Source: Absidia repens
Lineage: Eukaryota > Mucoromycota > Mucoromycetes > Mucorales > Cunninghamellaceae
Reading direction: 5' to 3'
NCBI GenBank assembly: GCA_002105175.1
Contig: MCGE01000014.1
Coordinates: 558,001 to 622,000, forward strand
Length of the DNA: 64,000 nucleotides
The notes under the pieces were generated by a model. It was not told where the DNA came from and ran no database searches. It saw only the letters and a list, made by a program, of their open reading frames with translations. The position numbers and the translations under genes were made by a program. Shown here piece after piece: positions 1 to 11,889 of the stretch; position 1 is the first letter of the stretch; every line of letters starts with the position of its first letter.

Positions 1-1010
1 ATGATGGTGATGACGGCGACAATGGTGCATATGAAATGGCGGTTTCTGCTGCCGATGAAGATGAGGTAGTGTCGATGATGAGAGGAGGTTGATCGCTGTA
101 GTCCCCATGGCTAGTTGTTGCACGAGTAGTATACCCATCTGAGAATATGGTAGGTGAGCCGTGTCGTACCTGGGAGAATGAGATGCCTTGATTGGTGTCA
201 CTTGATAATGCAGGTTCTGATTTTATATGTCCGTCATCGATATCACCATTATTCAAAGGTAAGCTTGAAATGGAAGAAGGTGGAGCAGGGAAAGATATGA
301 TATCATCATCGACTTCCATTCGCTGATGCTGTTGCTGATATATAAATTGTTGTTGTATGTCCATATTCCACATTCGCTGTCGTAGTCGAGCTTCTTCAAA
401 CAGTGAGAACCAGTTGACAGGAACTTGTATGCGTAAGAAGCGTGTCCAAAAATACACTGGCGGATTCCCTGCATCATCAAATGCATCAAAAGCTTCGAAG
501 TCACCGGGCAAATACCTACATGAGAACAAGAACAAAGTTAATATTATATGATATATAGAATTTTATGGTTTGTGGTAGCCTTACCGTGCTTCGGACCACC
601 GCATGGATTCTGTATCTGACCCTATATTAATATATTCATATCAGAAACCAAATTATGAGTTCTCTCCAGCGACCTCCCTACTTACGTAAAACTGAGAAAC
701 AGCACATATCATCGTTCCAGCCTAAAAACAGTATTTTTTTTTCAGTATCGGGATCCCTAGCAAGAAAGGCAAATGAGGATTTTGTGCACTTACCTTCAAA
801 TAGACCAATAGTAACAATCTTGACTTTCATAATGTAAAGGGATCCTTGCATCAAGTTTTCGTGATCAATAGGTTGGAAGTAGCTGGTTTCTACAGAGGCG
901 CCATATTTTTTTGATTCTGACCAATTGTTCATTGAAGAAGATGGGGATGTGGTTGGCCATTTCGCTAGTCGCTGTAACGCACTTGATCTATTCCGTCCTC
1001 CGTCAACCAT
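1..1010 (-). CDS. Unrecognised protein, 5' part only (3' end beyond window)
   Basis: Four exons read in frame on the minus strand: 1010-794, 721-686, 621-585, and 515 to the window edge. All introns are GT-AG. The start is the ATG at 1010, which follows a pyrimidine-rich leader. The N-terminal part (about 180 residues) looks globular, with a Trp/Phe-rich stretch around YFWTRFLRIQVPVNWF. After it comes a Gln run and then a Ser/Thr/Pro/Asp-rich, probably disordered tail still open at position 1. I do not recognise the family. The two middle exons are very small (36 and 37 nt). The order of exons is supported because each join restores one continuous frame; the function is unknown. Confidence 0.6.
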
Positions 1011-2235
1011 GAGATTAGTGTAGTTTGTGCAAAAAAGAAGGAATGGGAAAGATGCGTAAAGAAGAAGAATAAAAGGAGCGTATTCGAGTTTCAAGGATTA
1101 GTCTATAAAGTAAATAAAAAAGAAGGAAAAGAAAAAGAGTGAAATGGAAAATGGATTTTTTTGAAATGGAAGTGAATTTAATGTGAGGTAACACAGACGC
1201 TCCAGCAAAAAAATCGAACAGCGCCATTTTTATCAGTGGCAATATCAACTTCCTATTACAACAATAAAAAAATCACAACTCTATGATGTAATTCAAAAAC
1301 ATCATTACCGTTTGATTAGCTAAATGATAAAACTTCATGAATATACTGTAAATGTTTCCAGGTTGATTTTATTAAATAAAACAGTGAGAAAAAAGGTAGT
1401 GAGGTTAACTGCTTGAAAACAATAATAAACACATGGTAGGGTAAAAATACAATGGGGAATGGGGATATCATACTAAACCAAAAACCGACAAGTGACAACC
1501 TAAGATTCTTCATTTCCTTTTGAGACCATGTTCTTCAAGAGCGCCGTACTACATGACATACCTACAATCATTAGCCTTTACCCGAGAAAATTCTCCCCTT
1601 TCCCCATGATACTGTGATTTGCATTCATTCCCTTCAAATTGGCACTCGAAATCGGAGTTTGCTGATCCTTTCATCACCTTTATTCGCTTTTTGTCAGTTG
1701 CCCATGTTGTTTGATGATGAATAATGGTCGATACTATTGTCGATCACTTTGATTAATTTTTTGCTCTGACATCAGGAATCACAATATTTCTTGAACCCAA
1801 GTAAATATTCGAGTGTGTAATCATACCAATTATTGGTTGCCTGCACGTAAACCCATTTTTGTATTTCTAATCCTTAATATGACAATGTCAAATCTTTCAC
1901 AGTCATCATATATATGTCATTTTCATCTCCCACAGCATTGCCTAACAGTATTAACCAAATACTAGTATGTATAAATCGTACACACCTTCATTTTATTCAT
2001 CACAACATCACTGATAATAACAGAAGACAGTCCAACATACGTTCCCCCTATCACAGCGGGCCAAATAACTCTCCCCCCTCCTCCCCAATCAGTCAATCAA
2101 CCAACACCTTCCCTCAAAAAAAGATCAATATGCAATCATTCTCAAAGTTAACCCTACATCCACGTCAACGAAGACAAAGTAAACTTAATAATAAAAAGAG
2201 GCAAATATAATATATACACAAAGAAAGAAGATATT
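1011..2235. other. Intergenic, AT-rich; nothing convincing
   Basis: This 1.2 kb lies between the start of one minus-strand gene and the stop of the next. It contains A/T runs and short open stretches with low-complexity composition. The segment at 1914-2210 is open on the plus strand but reads as Asn/Ser/His/Pro-rich without any recognisable domain, and it probably overlaps the 3' UTR of the arrestin gene. I see no RNA gene here. Confidence 0.5.
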
Positions 2236-5200
2236 TTATTTTCGTTTGAATTGATCTAATCCTAAAGAATCACCCAAAGCCAAACCGAAAGAGAGGCGAG
2301 GTAACTGGGGTGCAACAGCAGCGTTGTTCAAGATCGAAGTCGCCCATTTATGTACAGTGCTATTCTTTGTTGGTGTTGATGGTGATACAACGGATGGACC
2401 GTCATTGTTGTTGTTTAATGCTGTGGTTGGTGATCCTAGTGATGTCCTTTTCCATGCTTGTTTTTCAGGTATAGGTGGTAAAGGATCTAATGTCTCATCG
2501 TCACTGTCATCTACATAGAGGCGTGTCATTCGTTTCGTTTCATTCAATACGGAAGGTGTCAGTGGTGCATCCTGTTGATTGTTCTTTTTGACCCTAGGTA
2601 TCACAGCCCCTGGCACTGATACTGCCGGAATTGGTGAAGTTGCCTGATACGGTTCTCCACATGTTGTTGTTGTTGGAATGGGTGGCAATTTGGCATGCAA
2701 GTAATGTTGTTTGGGATCGATTGAGTTGTTGCTATTATTGGAGTTGTTGCTGTCGGCGGTTTCAGGGAGATTGGTTGATCCTTGTTGGGCGTTTGGTTCC
2801 AAAACGGTAGACTCACGTAATGAGGATGTGTAAGAATTTTTGCTGTTGTAATTGTTGTCTTTGCTGTTGGTAGTAGAAGAAGTGGAAGGAACCATTGGTA
2901 TATTACCACTGCCATCAGAAATTCGATTCTGTTGTTGTTGAGTAAAAGGACCTCCAAAGGACCGGAAAGACAAGGCATCGCCACCGTTCATGATCGATGA
3001 TACTGAAGAGAGAGCAATTCGACGACGCGTTGTACTTGATGTTGTTGTAGAAACAGTGCTGGTGCATGGCGAGAGAAGAACGGATGATGCTACCGTGGCA
3101 ACAGCTGGTGAGGTGATGGTTGCGTATGCAAATGATTCTTCTACCAATGCTGTGGATTGTTCTTCATGAGATCGTAATGCTGTATTTGATGGCAGTCCAG
3201 GTGCTGGTTGATATTCGGGTGAAGGGGGTCGTGTCAACAAAGTATGATGACTTCCAATTGATGCTTCTGTGGCTGATGAACTGAGACTAGGTGCTTCAGG
3301 AGTTGGAAGTGAGAGATCAGAATAAACAGATTGGAAGTCGAATTCATTTTCGTCACTAGTATCGCAGTTGTCTTCATTGCTGACATCTTGGGTGATATCT
3401 ATGTTCACAAAATGGATTGGGAGAGGTAAAAGAAAAAAATGAGACAAACCGATCACAATATTATTTCTGCTTGCGTTTTGCTACTTACTATGATTGGATT
3501 GTGATTGTAAAATGGATCGGTCTGCCTCGGGGAGGACTTCTGAACTTGATGTACTTTTTTCGGTCAAAGGATCCACTATTTTGGGCAATGACTTGGGTTT
3601 GATACCATTTGCTAATTCCACGTCGATAGGAGGTAAAGGTCGTCGTCGTCTGGTATTGTTACCCCCCGTCATGTCCCTCTGTCGTCGTTGCATAGGCGTT
3701 GTTGTTCGAGGCCGTTCTTCAGGTACCAATAGGGAAGAATTCGTAAAAGCGTTCAAATCGTATTCCGAGTTGTGGCGTTTGACTGACTTCTTTCGATCGA
3801 GTAAGTCGTTACTAGAAGCTGGGTAAAAGCTTGGTTGGTAGTGGTTGTCGTCCAATCCTTCAGATGATTTTCTAGTAGCCAAAGATTTAGCCGTTGTCCT
3901 TGTTGCTGTTCCATTTCCTGTATTTCTTCTATTGCTGACTGGTAGTTGTGCTGGAGGCAAAGGTAAGGCTGATTCCCATATTGGGTGGTCAATGGGTTTG
4001 GTATTTGATGGATAAGATTGATGTTGCTGCTGCTGCTGCTGCTGCTGTTGTTGTTGTTGTTGTTGTTGCTGTTGTTGTTGCTGTTGTTGTTGCTGTTGTT
4101 GTTGCTGTTGTTGTTGTTGTTGTTGTTGATGATGATGATGATGATGATGGTGATGAGGAGACAAAAGGTCCAACGCAGTACCAGAAATAGCCGGATCAAT
4201 GACCAAACTTGAGATGCCACGATGAGAATTGGAATCTTCCGAAGCACGAGGAACCGAGCGATCATTTTCTTCAGGTACCACAGACATGCTTTCAAAGCGG
4301 GTAACAGTTTCAAAAGGATACTTCGAGTCCGAAGCAGTAACAGAGGACCAAAAGGTAGAGTTTCCTGGAGGATGATTTGAAGTTGCTGGAATAGATGCAA
4401 TGATGATGGGTATTTTTGCTTTAATATCTTCAAAGCGATGGTCAAATTGGAAAGTGATTTCAAGTTGATGATGAATAGAGACCAAAGGAGAATCAAAAGT
4501 CGGTTGTAAAAATTGGTGTAATTTGTGACGTAAGACAATGGGTTGTTTCCAAGCAGAAGAGCGAGTTTGATCGACGGAATGAATGAGAGCAGGAATAGTT
4601 CTTTTGATGAATTTGGCATAATCACGACGTTGTTTGCATTCCAAAACCTTTTTTTCCAAATTGTAGACATCCATAGGAGCGAGAGTCAAATTGGCATCCG
4701 TTTTGGACACCGATTGGATTCTGTATAATATAAAAATAAATGTAAGTTTTTTTTTTAATAACCAGTCAATCAAATATCCAGTAGTACTACTGCACAAAGA
4801 AATTAATTTTGTGTACCATACCTGTAAAGTTCGATCTGAGTCAACTGTGTACGAATATTTTGGACGGCTTTTTGATTGGCGATACACAAATATTTCACGG
4901 CAAATGGTAACAGAAGTTGATCCAAGCAAATAATTTGGGGAGCTTCAATTTCATAGTGGAATTTTGCAGGGACAGTGTGTTCATAAAACTTGGTTTCTAC
5001 CAGAGGGGCCAATTCCATACAAGGAAGCAAATGTCGACGGAGAGTGATAGGATGTTCAGCTGTAATCGATTTGGACAAAGCAAAGGAAACAACGACCTCA
5101 ACACGATAAAAAATAGTAGCCCGCTTGATGAGTAGACTTGGAGGATAAATATTTGGTATTTCGATATCCCAGGGAATGACGTGATCGCCGGCAGGAAGCA

Positions 5201-5462
5201 AAGTCTTTCCAGCAATATGACACTTGAGTTTCGGAAGCATGGGTGTAAAGATCCCAACATTGTTGTTGTATTTCCCTTTGATTGAGACACGTCCAAAACC
5301 TTTAAACTTGACCGCCATACTCCGAATCTTGGTTGGTCTTGATAGAGATAATCGTACCGTCCCTTCCAACATTTTCACGGTTTCTGATGATTGCGCTGGT
5401 CCCATAAAATCAAGCGTACTTTCTAAAGGCTCGATTTCAAATCGACGAAATCCATCTTTCAT
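2236..5462 (-). CDS. Arrestin-domain protein (alpha-arrestin/ART-like) with polyHis-polyGln tract
   Basis: Three exons (5462-4822, 4720-3489, 3398-2236) give 1011 residues. The N-terminal arrestin fold is visible at about residues 10-165, with KMLEGTVRLSLSRPTKIRS, then KFKGFGRVSIKGK and the core strand IPWDIEIPNIYPPS. An arrestin C-domain follows at about 175-330. Fungal alpha-arrestins act as adaptors that bring Rsp5/NEDD4-type ubiquitin ligases to plasma-membrane transporters for endocytosis; that role is inferred from the family. I found no clear PPxY motif in the tail, so ligase recruitment is unproven. Beyond residue 340 the chain is Ser/Pro/Gln/Asn-rich and mostly disordered. It includes about 10 His followed by about 36 Gln near residues 403-448. 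The start is the only ATG before the fold begins. Confidence 0.85.
4021..4153 (-). repeat. CAR/CAY trinucleotide tract coding polyGln then His
   Basis: On the minus strand this is a run of CAT/CAC codons followed by about 36 CAA/CAG codons, in frame inside the second exon of the arrestin gene. CAA and CAG are interspersed, so it is an imperfect trinucleotide repeat. The other five frames read as polyAla, polyLeu, polyVal, polyAsn and similar artefacts. Confidence 0.9.
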
Positions 5463-5995
5463 TGTATAAAAAGGGAGAAGGGTATAGTACACAATATTGG
5501 AAGAGCGTGTGGTATAAAAAAAAAATAGAAAGACTAAGAAGAGAGAAAAGGAGAGGAAGGGGTAGGGGAATCAGAAAATAGTAAAATAAATAATAAAATA
5601 GTCAAGAAGAAAAGAGAAGATGAATAACCCAAAATCCCATTTTCGCTCTTTTATTTGAAACTCCACTGTCCCTCAGTCGCTCCCCCCAAAAAAAAATCCA
5701 TTTTCTTCATCTCTTCTTTTTACTAAAAACGCGCCACTTTCCCCCTTTAAGATATATCTTATTGTTAAAACACTTGTGTTTGTGTTATTTCGCTTATTCC
5801 TTTATTCACTGTATAACCTACCCATACACAAAAAAACAGTACTCCAACCTTCTCTCAGACAGTATATTCTGTATTTCACAAACCTCACCCACAGACACAT
5901 CTCTCTTGATCTGATCATCTGGATTTCCTTTGATCCTGGTAAAGTGGAATATTGCCGATGCAACAGATATTATCATTCTATGCCTCTATTAAAAC

Positions 5996-7092
5996 TTACC
6001 GAAAATATGTCTTGTTTGACCAAATTACAGATTTTTAATAGGCTTTTTGAATGCGAACTTATTGACTTGGCGTCTCTTCCCAATTTTTATTTAGGTGCTG
6101 CTAAATTCCACCTCGTGTTCTTGTCCAATCGGATCTTACCGAATACTTATGTATTGCTTCTCCCCAAGTCCTTACTCGGTTTGCCACAATTGAGCCAAAA
6201 GCTTGTCGCCGATCCCTCCTATCATTTATACACCACATGATCTATTACTTCTCGGTGGGCGGGTATTATCTTCCGGTTTGGCTTGAAATTAGGGTCTTTC
6301 AGCTGCGATTAAGAAATTCTGGTGTAGAGTGATTGGGATGCTGCTGACCATGGTTTTCTTTTGTCTATTTTTGTGGATTTCTGAATTTTGGCAATCATGG
6401 CTGCGGCTTGAAAGTATGGTTTTTGGAAAAAAAAAAATCCAAAGGGGAATTCTTTTTTTATGACATTATCTCAATAAACGTCCTCCTTTTTTTTATTTTA
6501 TTTTGTCTGTTGTTAGAGATTTTTTATAGCTACCAGGCAAATATAGCTTTGGTACTGGATTCAAAGTCTGGACATTTTCTTCTACCTTTTTGGCTTTGAT
6601 ACGACACGACTTCTTTTTTTTTCCCCCAAACAACGATTGAGTACATCTATCATTCCCATGCTTGCACCTACAACAGCGACATAGCATGATAGCAAACACA
6701 ACAAAATCGGGCAACGTAGATGGTAACATAAAAAATTGATGAATGCTTCTCGGTTTGGACGATACTATTATCCGAAATGGTCGTACAGCGAAGAATGAAT
6801 CAAATACGCAAGGTTGGAATGAACCGTTTGGAATCCGATAGACACCCACACCATCACATATATTTACATCCAGCTCTGAGTTGATTAGTGTTACTTACGG
6901 GTCGTAAGGTAGTCGCCGTCGGCCAATTCCGCTGCACCAAAATGAGACAAGAATGATGGATTACAACCAACCAACGGATATCCACCCTATTTCTTTGGGC
7001 TGCAGGATTGCTACTGCCCTTGACACGGCGTGGATGTCAACGAACATTGATGCTGTGCACTAATATCCGATATCTATTTACAGTAAGTTATA
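5996..7092 (+). pseudogene. Possible decayed or highly spliced gene
   Basis: Two overlapping frames stay open for 75-85 codons between about 6000 and 6330. One includes FATIEPKACRRSLLSFIHHM and ends at a TGA near 6333. Further on, a short plus-strand segment near 6743-6842 reads RNGRTAKNESNTQGWNEPFG. This weakly resembles the strand of a C2 domain that precedes the NPxWNE motif. A hydrophobic stretch (TLFLWAAGLLLPL) occurs near 6990-7030, just before a GT donor-like site at 7081. I could not connect them with clean splice sites. It may be a relic of a C2/membrane protein or chance; no function is claimed. Confidence 0.2.
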
Positions 7093-7467
7093 CTGATAAT
7101 ATGCTGGAGAAAGGAATATGAAAAAGATACAGAACTCACATATGATTTGTTTATTTATTTTTTGTTAAAAAGAGCATTATACCGGACAGCTGCATACGAT
7201 TATGATGGCGGACAAACTATATTCGGGGTTACAAGAACTATTGCGTGTCCATCCACTTTTACCTATTTGTTTATAGGTGATATCAGCAAGGTGGTTTTAT
7301 GTCATTGTAAAAATGAGCCAAGGGTACCTTTTTTTTTTTTTTTTTTTGTCTGGATGACCTCTTATTGTATGGATACGAATGGTGACACCACTTAAAAATG
7401 TGGTTGATATTCTCATGTAGTTGTTTAGACCCTCCCCCACCCCCTGATTATCAGTTTAGACTTCTCC

Positions 7468-7515
<48 letters not shown>

Positions 7516-7525
7516 TATTATTATT
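7468..7525. repeat. (TTA)n microsatellite
   Basis: About 19 copies of a trinucleotide TTA/ATT repeat with one interruption (ACT) near the end, in non-coding DNA. Confidence 0.9.
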
Positions 7526-8079
7526 CACCATTTTTATTATTATATTTACCATTTTTATTGCCATCTTTTTCCTTATTGTCATTATATATTACATATTTAT
7601 AAATAAATATCCTTTTGACGTATTTACACAATATTAATAAAATCTGTTTATATATTATATTACACTCATTACCAAATGTTGTTTTTATGGGTTAAGAGAA
7701 GAACTCAGAGTGTTACCAACGGTAATGATGTATCACATCACCGATGATTATCATTTTTGTGTCACACAAGGCTAATATTTAGAAACATGCCCAGCAATTA
7801 TTGTACCTTTTTTTTTTTTTTTTGTTATTCCCTGTGATAATGTAAGTTATAAATAAATCATTAAAATTAATATCACAGGTGTTTTTTTTTTTTGAAGAAA
7901 GGTGTTTTTAATCATCTTTTCTTTTCTTTTGTGGACCTCCCCCGAAAAAAACAATACCGGTATCCCATAAAGAGGAATTCCGCGGAAGTGCGGAGACTCT
8001 CCTGTCAAACTCCTCTCCAGCTTTTTTGACGTTTTCATCTCGTTTCCCTTCAAAAGATTCATTGTGTTTCTGAAATTCA

Positions 8080-9192
8080 AAACACCTCGAGACTATTTAT
8101 ATTCTTTTCAATGTCGATTTTTGGCATAAATACTGTTATACTTAAATTTCGGTCATACAATTTATACAAGTTTATGAGAGAAATCACGTCCTGGTAACTG
8201 TATAGAGGAGTGATTACCCAGGAAAACTTTTTCATTTTTGGATCAAGTCGGGTTCTGAGGGAATGAACTTGGGACCAGGATGGACGGAGAATTGAACTGA
8301 GTGGATTTCTTTTCGGTGCCACATTCTTGGAACCATAATACGAATGACAGATCATGTTTGAATGCACATTTAGTATTAAGCGACCCAGGACTTGGGATCC
8401 CTAGGATAGGGACTAGAAGCGAAAAATATGAAATTCACCTGAAGTTTGAATGAAAAAATGGGTTGTGGTCTAATGTATATTTATCTATACATATATATAT
8501 GTGGTACTTGGCATTGGATGTACTGGATCGACCAAAACATAAAAGTACTTGCGAGATATTCTTAGCGATGGGTTAAATATATCCCTAGCGACAATGATCG
8601 GGACACTTTGACTTTGCACTCCCAAATTTGGAAAAAAGAATCGGGATATTGACATTCTCACACTTCCAAATAAACTGATTGGACTTGTAACAATTATTAT
8701 TTTTTTAAAATAAAAATTGTAGGTCCAGTCATCATGAAGTGAATCATCCATGAAGTATTGTACCGGTACATCGGTTTTGTGCATAATGGAATGTATTTGG
8801 TAAGAATCTGACAAAATGGTACCTGAAAATAAATTCATGCATGAACTGAATTTCCTAATATATCATAGCGATTTTTTTATTTACTGTTGGTATACATAAT
8901 ACAGTATATGTTAAGGAATTGAACCAAGGAGGAAATTAGGATCGTTGATCATTGTACATACTGTAATCATTTCTTTGCATTTGTTTATGAGAGTGTTATA
9001 TAATGTCATTGAAAACGTCTTAATTGTTGATGTACTGTGCGGTGGACATTGAGAAGAGATAAGGAATAATAAAATCCTATAGAACGAATGCTTCTCCGGC
9101 ACTATACTATTATAGCTCAGGTTTTTCTTTTGTCTACATACATTTGCATTTTTGTATCCGCATATGCGGTGTACGGTACACCCATTCGACAA
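8080..9192 (-). other. Cluster of orphan open segments, minus strand
   Basis: Three minus-strand open stretches lie head to tail: 9192-8911, 8838-8485 and 8367-8080, each about 93-117 codons. Their composition is not low-complexity (for example VPVQYFMDDSLHDDW and KKFSWVITPLYSYQDV). I recognise no domain and found no set of splice sites that unites them. They could be exons of a poorly conserved gene, a degraded mobile element, or chance in AT-rich DNA. Confidence 0.2.
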
Positions 9193-9514
9193 AGCAAACT
9201 AAACATGTTGTATAACAAAGAATGACATGACACATAGTAAAAGAACATGTCATAGTTTATTTAGAAAGAGTGATAAATTTGACAATTAGTACCAAGCTAA
9301 TATCATGGTAGTGTCGTGGCGCCTATCTTAAAAATGAGACTACAAGATATTTGTGTGTGGAAGGCGGGGGAATAAGCTAGGACGAGTTATTCCATCTTGA
9401 GTGAACCAACAAGAAGCAAACTGCCATTCTATTTGTATTGAATGGTGACAGTTGCTATCATGAGAAGAGAACAACTACCTTGCTGTGCTGTTGATATTCC
9501 ATGGATTTTGTAGT

Positions 9515-10400
9515 TTTTGAAACGGGCCAAAAACATTTCAAGTCCCGCCAACTTGATATTTATTGCTGGCGTTTTTTTTTTCCATCACCTCCTTTTCCTT
9601 TTCTTTTTTCTTTTTTTCTTCACCATTCGATTTCCATAGGGTTATATTGAACGTGGGATAGTGACAGGTCTAGTTTAGAAGGGGTTTCAGCTCAGGGATT
9701 ACAAGATGCATGGGGAAACCTTTTCATTTTGGATCTAGGATCTGAAGGCACCATTAGTTGGCTTTTTGGAGCCTTTATTAACTTAGTTTAGTGTTAGCTT
9801 GTCCATATTCTGTGTCTATATCTGAATAAAATATGTCTATTTTTACTTGTTTCAATGAAATATGTCTCATTAGTGTCTCTCATGTCTTGTACAATAGATC
9901 CCTTTTTTGCTACCATCATCCTCTTTCAATCAGTATTGACTAATATTATATTTCAATAAAATATAATCGGTAGTCTTTCTAATACATTATACAATATATT
10001 ACATCCCTTTTTACAACTGTCTCTTTAGCTAAATGTTTACCATTCTTAAATTTATCTCTAGTCTCCCTCATGCCACCTCCAACAGATCCCTTGTTACATT
10101 GAACCCTCTCGCCCATAGTTTAGTATTCCTTCAAATAAAAGCATGCCATTTTATTAGCCATCCTCTCACCCAATATATAATGGGTAAAGCTGCTATTGTG
10201 GCTGATTTGTGAATGTCTTATCAAACACCTGCTTTCTAGTCCACCCACTATGTCTACGTTTACCCAAGCCCCAGCGATCAGATTGGCAGCCATAGGTCAC
10301 TTAATATCAAATGCGGCAAGATTCTTTCTCAATTAATTATACTAATTAACCTAGATAGTGAAACCAGCACAGTCTCTTGTATAAAATATCATAACATTCA
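9515..10400 (+). repeat. Dispersed repeat family A, copy A1
   Basis: It shares with copies A2-A5 an ordered set of blocks. First comes a 5' block near TTTCAAGTCCCGCC, then a C/T-rich run. Next is the core block with GATTACAAGATGCATGGGGA and TTTCATTTTGGATCTAGGAT, followed by the GGCACCATTAGTTGGCTTTT block. After that come several AATAAA-containing blocks with TCTCATGTCTTGTACAATAG. The 3' block has CACCTGCTTTCTAG and later CTTAATA..AAATG. No long open frame spans it. The boundaries are approximate, since terminal repeats and target duplications were not resolved by eye. Confidence 0.8.
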
Positions 10401-10559
10401 CCAGATGAAAGTGTATACTGACTTTTTTTGGCATGTTGCTTTTCGGTATTTCAACTTCAGGCAAGCATTAATTGGTTGGTAGTACTATTGGGTGGGGTGA
10501 TTGTGTTCAAAGTATTTCGTTCTTCTCTTTCACCTTTGACTTTCTGATAAGGCCAACGT

Positions 10560-11050
10560 TATATCCATGAAACTGGGTGATAAGGTATGTTTTCTCTTGA
10601 AAAGGTAATTGCATTGAAAAAGAACAAGCAAAGCAATTGTAAAGATAGCCTTGTAATTCCCTTTCGTTTTTGTTATTTTGCTACCACAGATCTATCAATG
10701 CGGAAAATAGTATCCGATATATTGGGATATTATTTCAGTGGGGTATGGCCATTCTACAAGGTCAACTAGAACAGAACAAGTTAACCGTCGTTTGTCAAAT
10801 CTATTGCGTCAAAAACATCTTTGTATTGCTGCTACTCCGGCTAACTTCAAATCTTCTCACAGTTCCGCTTTTAAATGCTGATATTAGAATTATTAAAGTC
10901 ATCGAACAAGCAAAAACAAGCGAAGTTATATATTTCTGGTGATTACTGATATCAATATCATAACTACCAATTATCTCGAGCTTAGTTATTATTAGTATTA
11001 TCATTATGGTTATTCCTTTATTGTCATTTCTACCATCAATAAAAACCATG
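10560..11050 (+). other. Unexplained open segments, possible gene relic
   Basis: Between 10587 and 10942 two plus-strand frames are open (60 and 90 codons), and a third frame is open for about 35 codons reading LSNLLRQKHLCIAATPANF. The frames overlap, as expected for a frameshifted relic, but no family is recognisable and AT-richness could explain them. The rest of 10400-11890 shows only T-runs and no gene. Confidence 0.15.
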
Positions 11051-11889
11051 TAATTTGCTATACCTCAATTCAGCTTTTTTTTTTTTTTTTGAACAATCAT
11101 CTTGCTCCAATTTTGGATGAGTTGTGTAGATATAGCGATTTACTTTGACGGATTCATTGGGAAATTCCATAAAAAACCTTTTAGTGAGTTAGTAGACCTA
11201 GTTCCATAATTTGAGAGATACTATCGTTATCCAATAAATGATTTTTTTTTCAAACTGATTGTGTTTCATTCTTATTATGTTTTTTTCAAATGGGATCGTA
11301 AAGGAGGAGGGTACGGTGGACTTATTGTGGCTAGTAAATATTATGACTAGTATTATACGTTGTTGGTTACGACGGGGCAAAGAGAAAATTAAGTGTTGGA
11401 TGTAGTCTGTGTGGTCTAACCGATGGTCAATGTAGGTGTTGCTGAGTTTCTTCTCTGTAAACGGTGTGTACTATTTTACCAATTCAATCATGTGGTACAT
11501 ATACGTTGGAGTCATGTTTGATATTGAGTGATCTTGAATAATGGGTGCACCTAGGCCTAGGTGCACTATTAGAACGGTAAAGCCGAAAGCCAAAAACAAA
11601 TATCAAACTCTGTTTTTTTTTGTTTTTTTTTGTTGTTGTAAAATTGTGAAAATATAGTTGGCCCCAGAATCCGTTGGGAATCGCTTCCTTGCCACATACA
11701 CGCCCAAGATATATAATTCCCCTCCCCAGTTTAGCCCGTAGTCCAACCGAAAGAGTACTCTACTGTAGGTACCCAAAAAAAATATACCAATAATTATTAT
11801 TATGTGATAGCCATTACATATTTAACAAGATTTTTTTCTTCGAAATAAAACTGGCTAGTCGAAAATCCATGCTCCAGGTCAACGAGAGG

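Larger units (their letters stand above)
5463..9514. other. Long gene-poor stretch with scattered unexplained open segments
   Basis: No gene here could be assembled with confidence. The first 300 bases are probably the arrestin promoter (pyrimidine-rich on the plus strand, with A-runs). The interval 5990-7100 (plus) and 8080-9190 (minus) carry open segments with non-repetitive composition that do not join into one frame; they are listed separately. Long T-runs occur at 7329-7347 and 7808-7823, and a TTA microsatellite lies at 7468-7525. Confidence 0.4.

Noticed and set aside
3948..4212. Plus-strand polyAla/polyVal and polyLeu open frames
   Set aside because: Artefacts of the trinucleotide repeat; no codon structure outside the repeat.
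3753..4670. A 305-codon minus-strand open frame overlapping the arrestin gene
   Set aside because: It is a shadow of the CAR repeat exon in another frame (long Asn/Ser runs); the arrestin frame has a conserved fold and consistent splicing.
5776..6240. 154-codon plus-strand open frame as a complete gene
   Set aside because: Starts with a non-ATG or weak context, is Leu/Tyr/Ser-biased, and a second frame over the same bases looks equally protein-like; reported only as a possible relic.
9515..10400. Family A as solo LTRs of a retrotransposon
   Set aside because: No TG...CA ends, primer-binding site, or reverse transcriptase sequence was seen near any copy; kept as an unclassified repeat.
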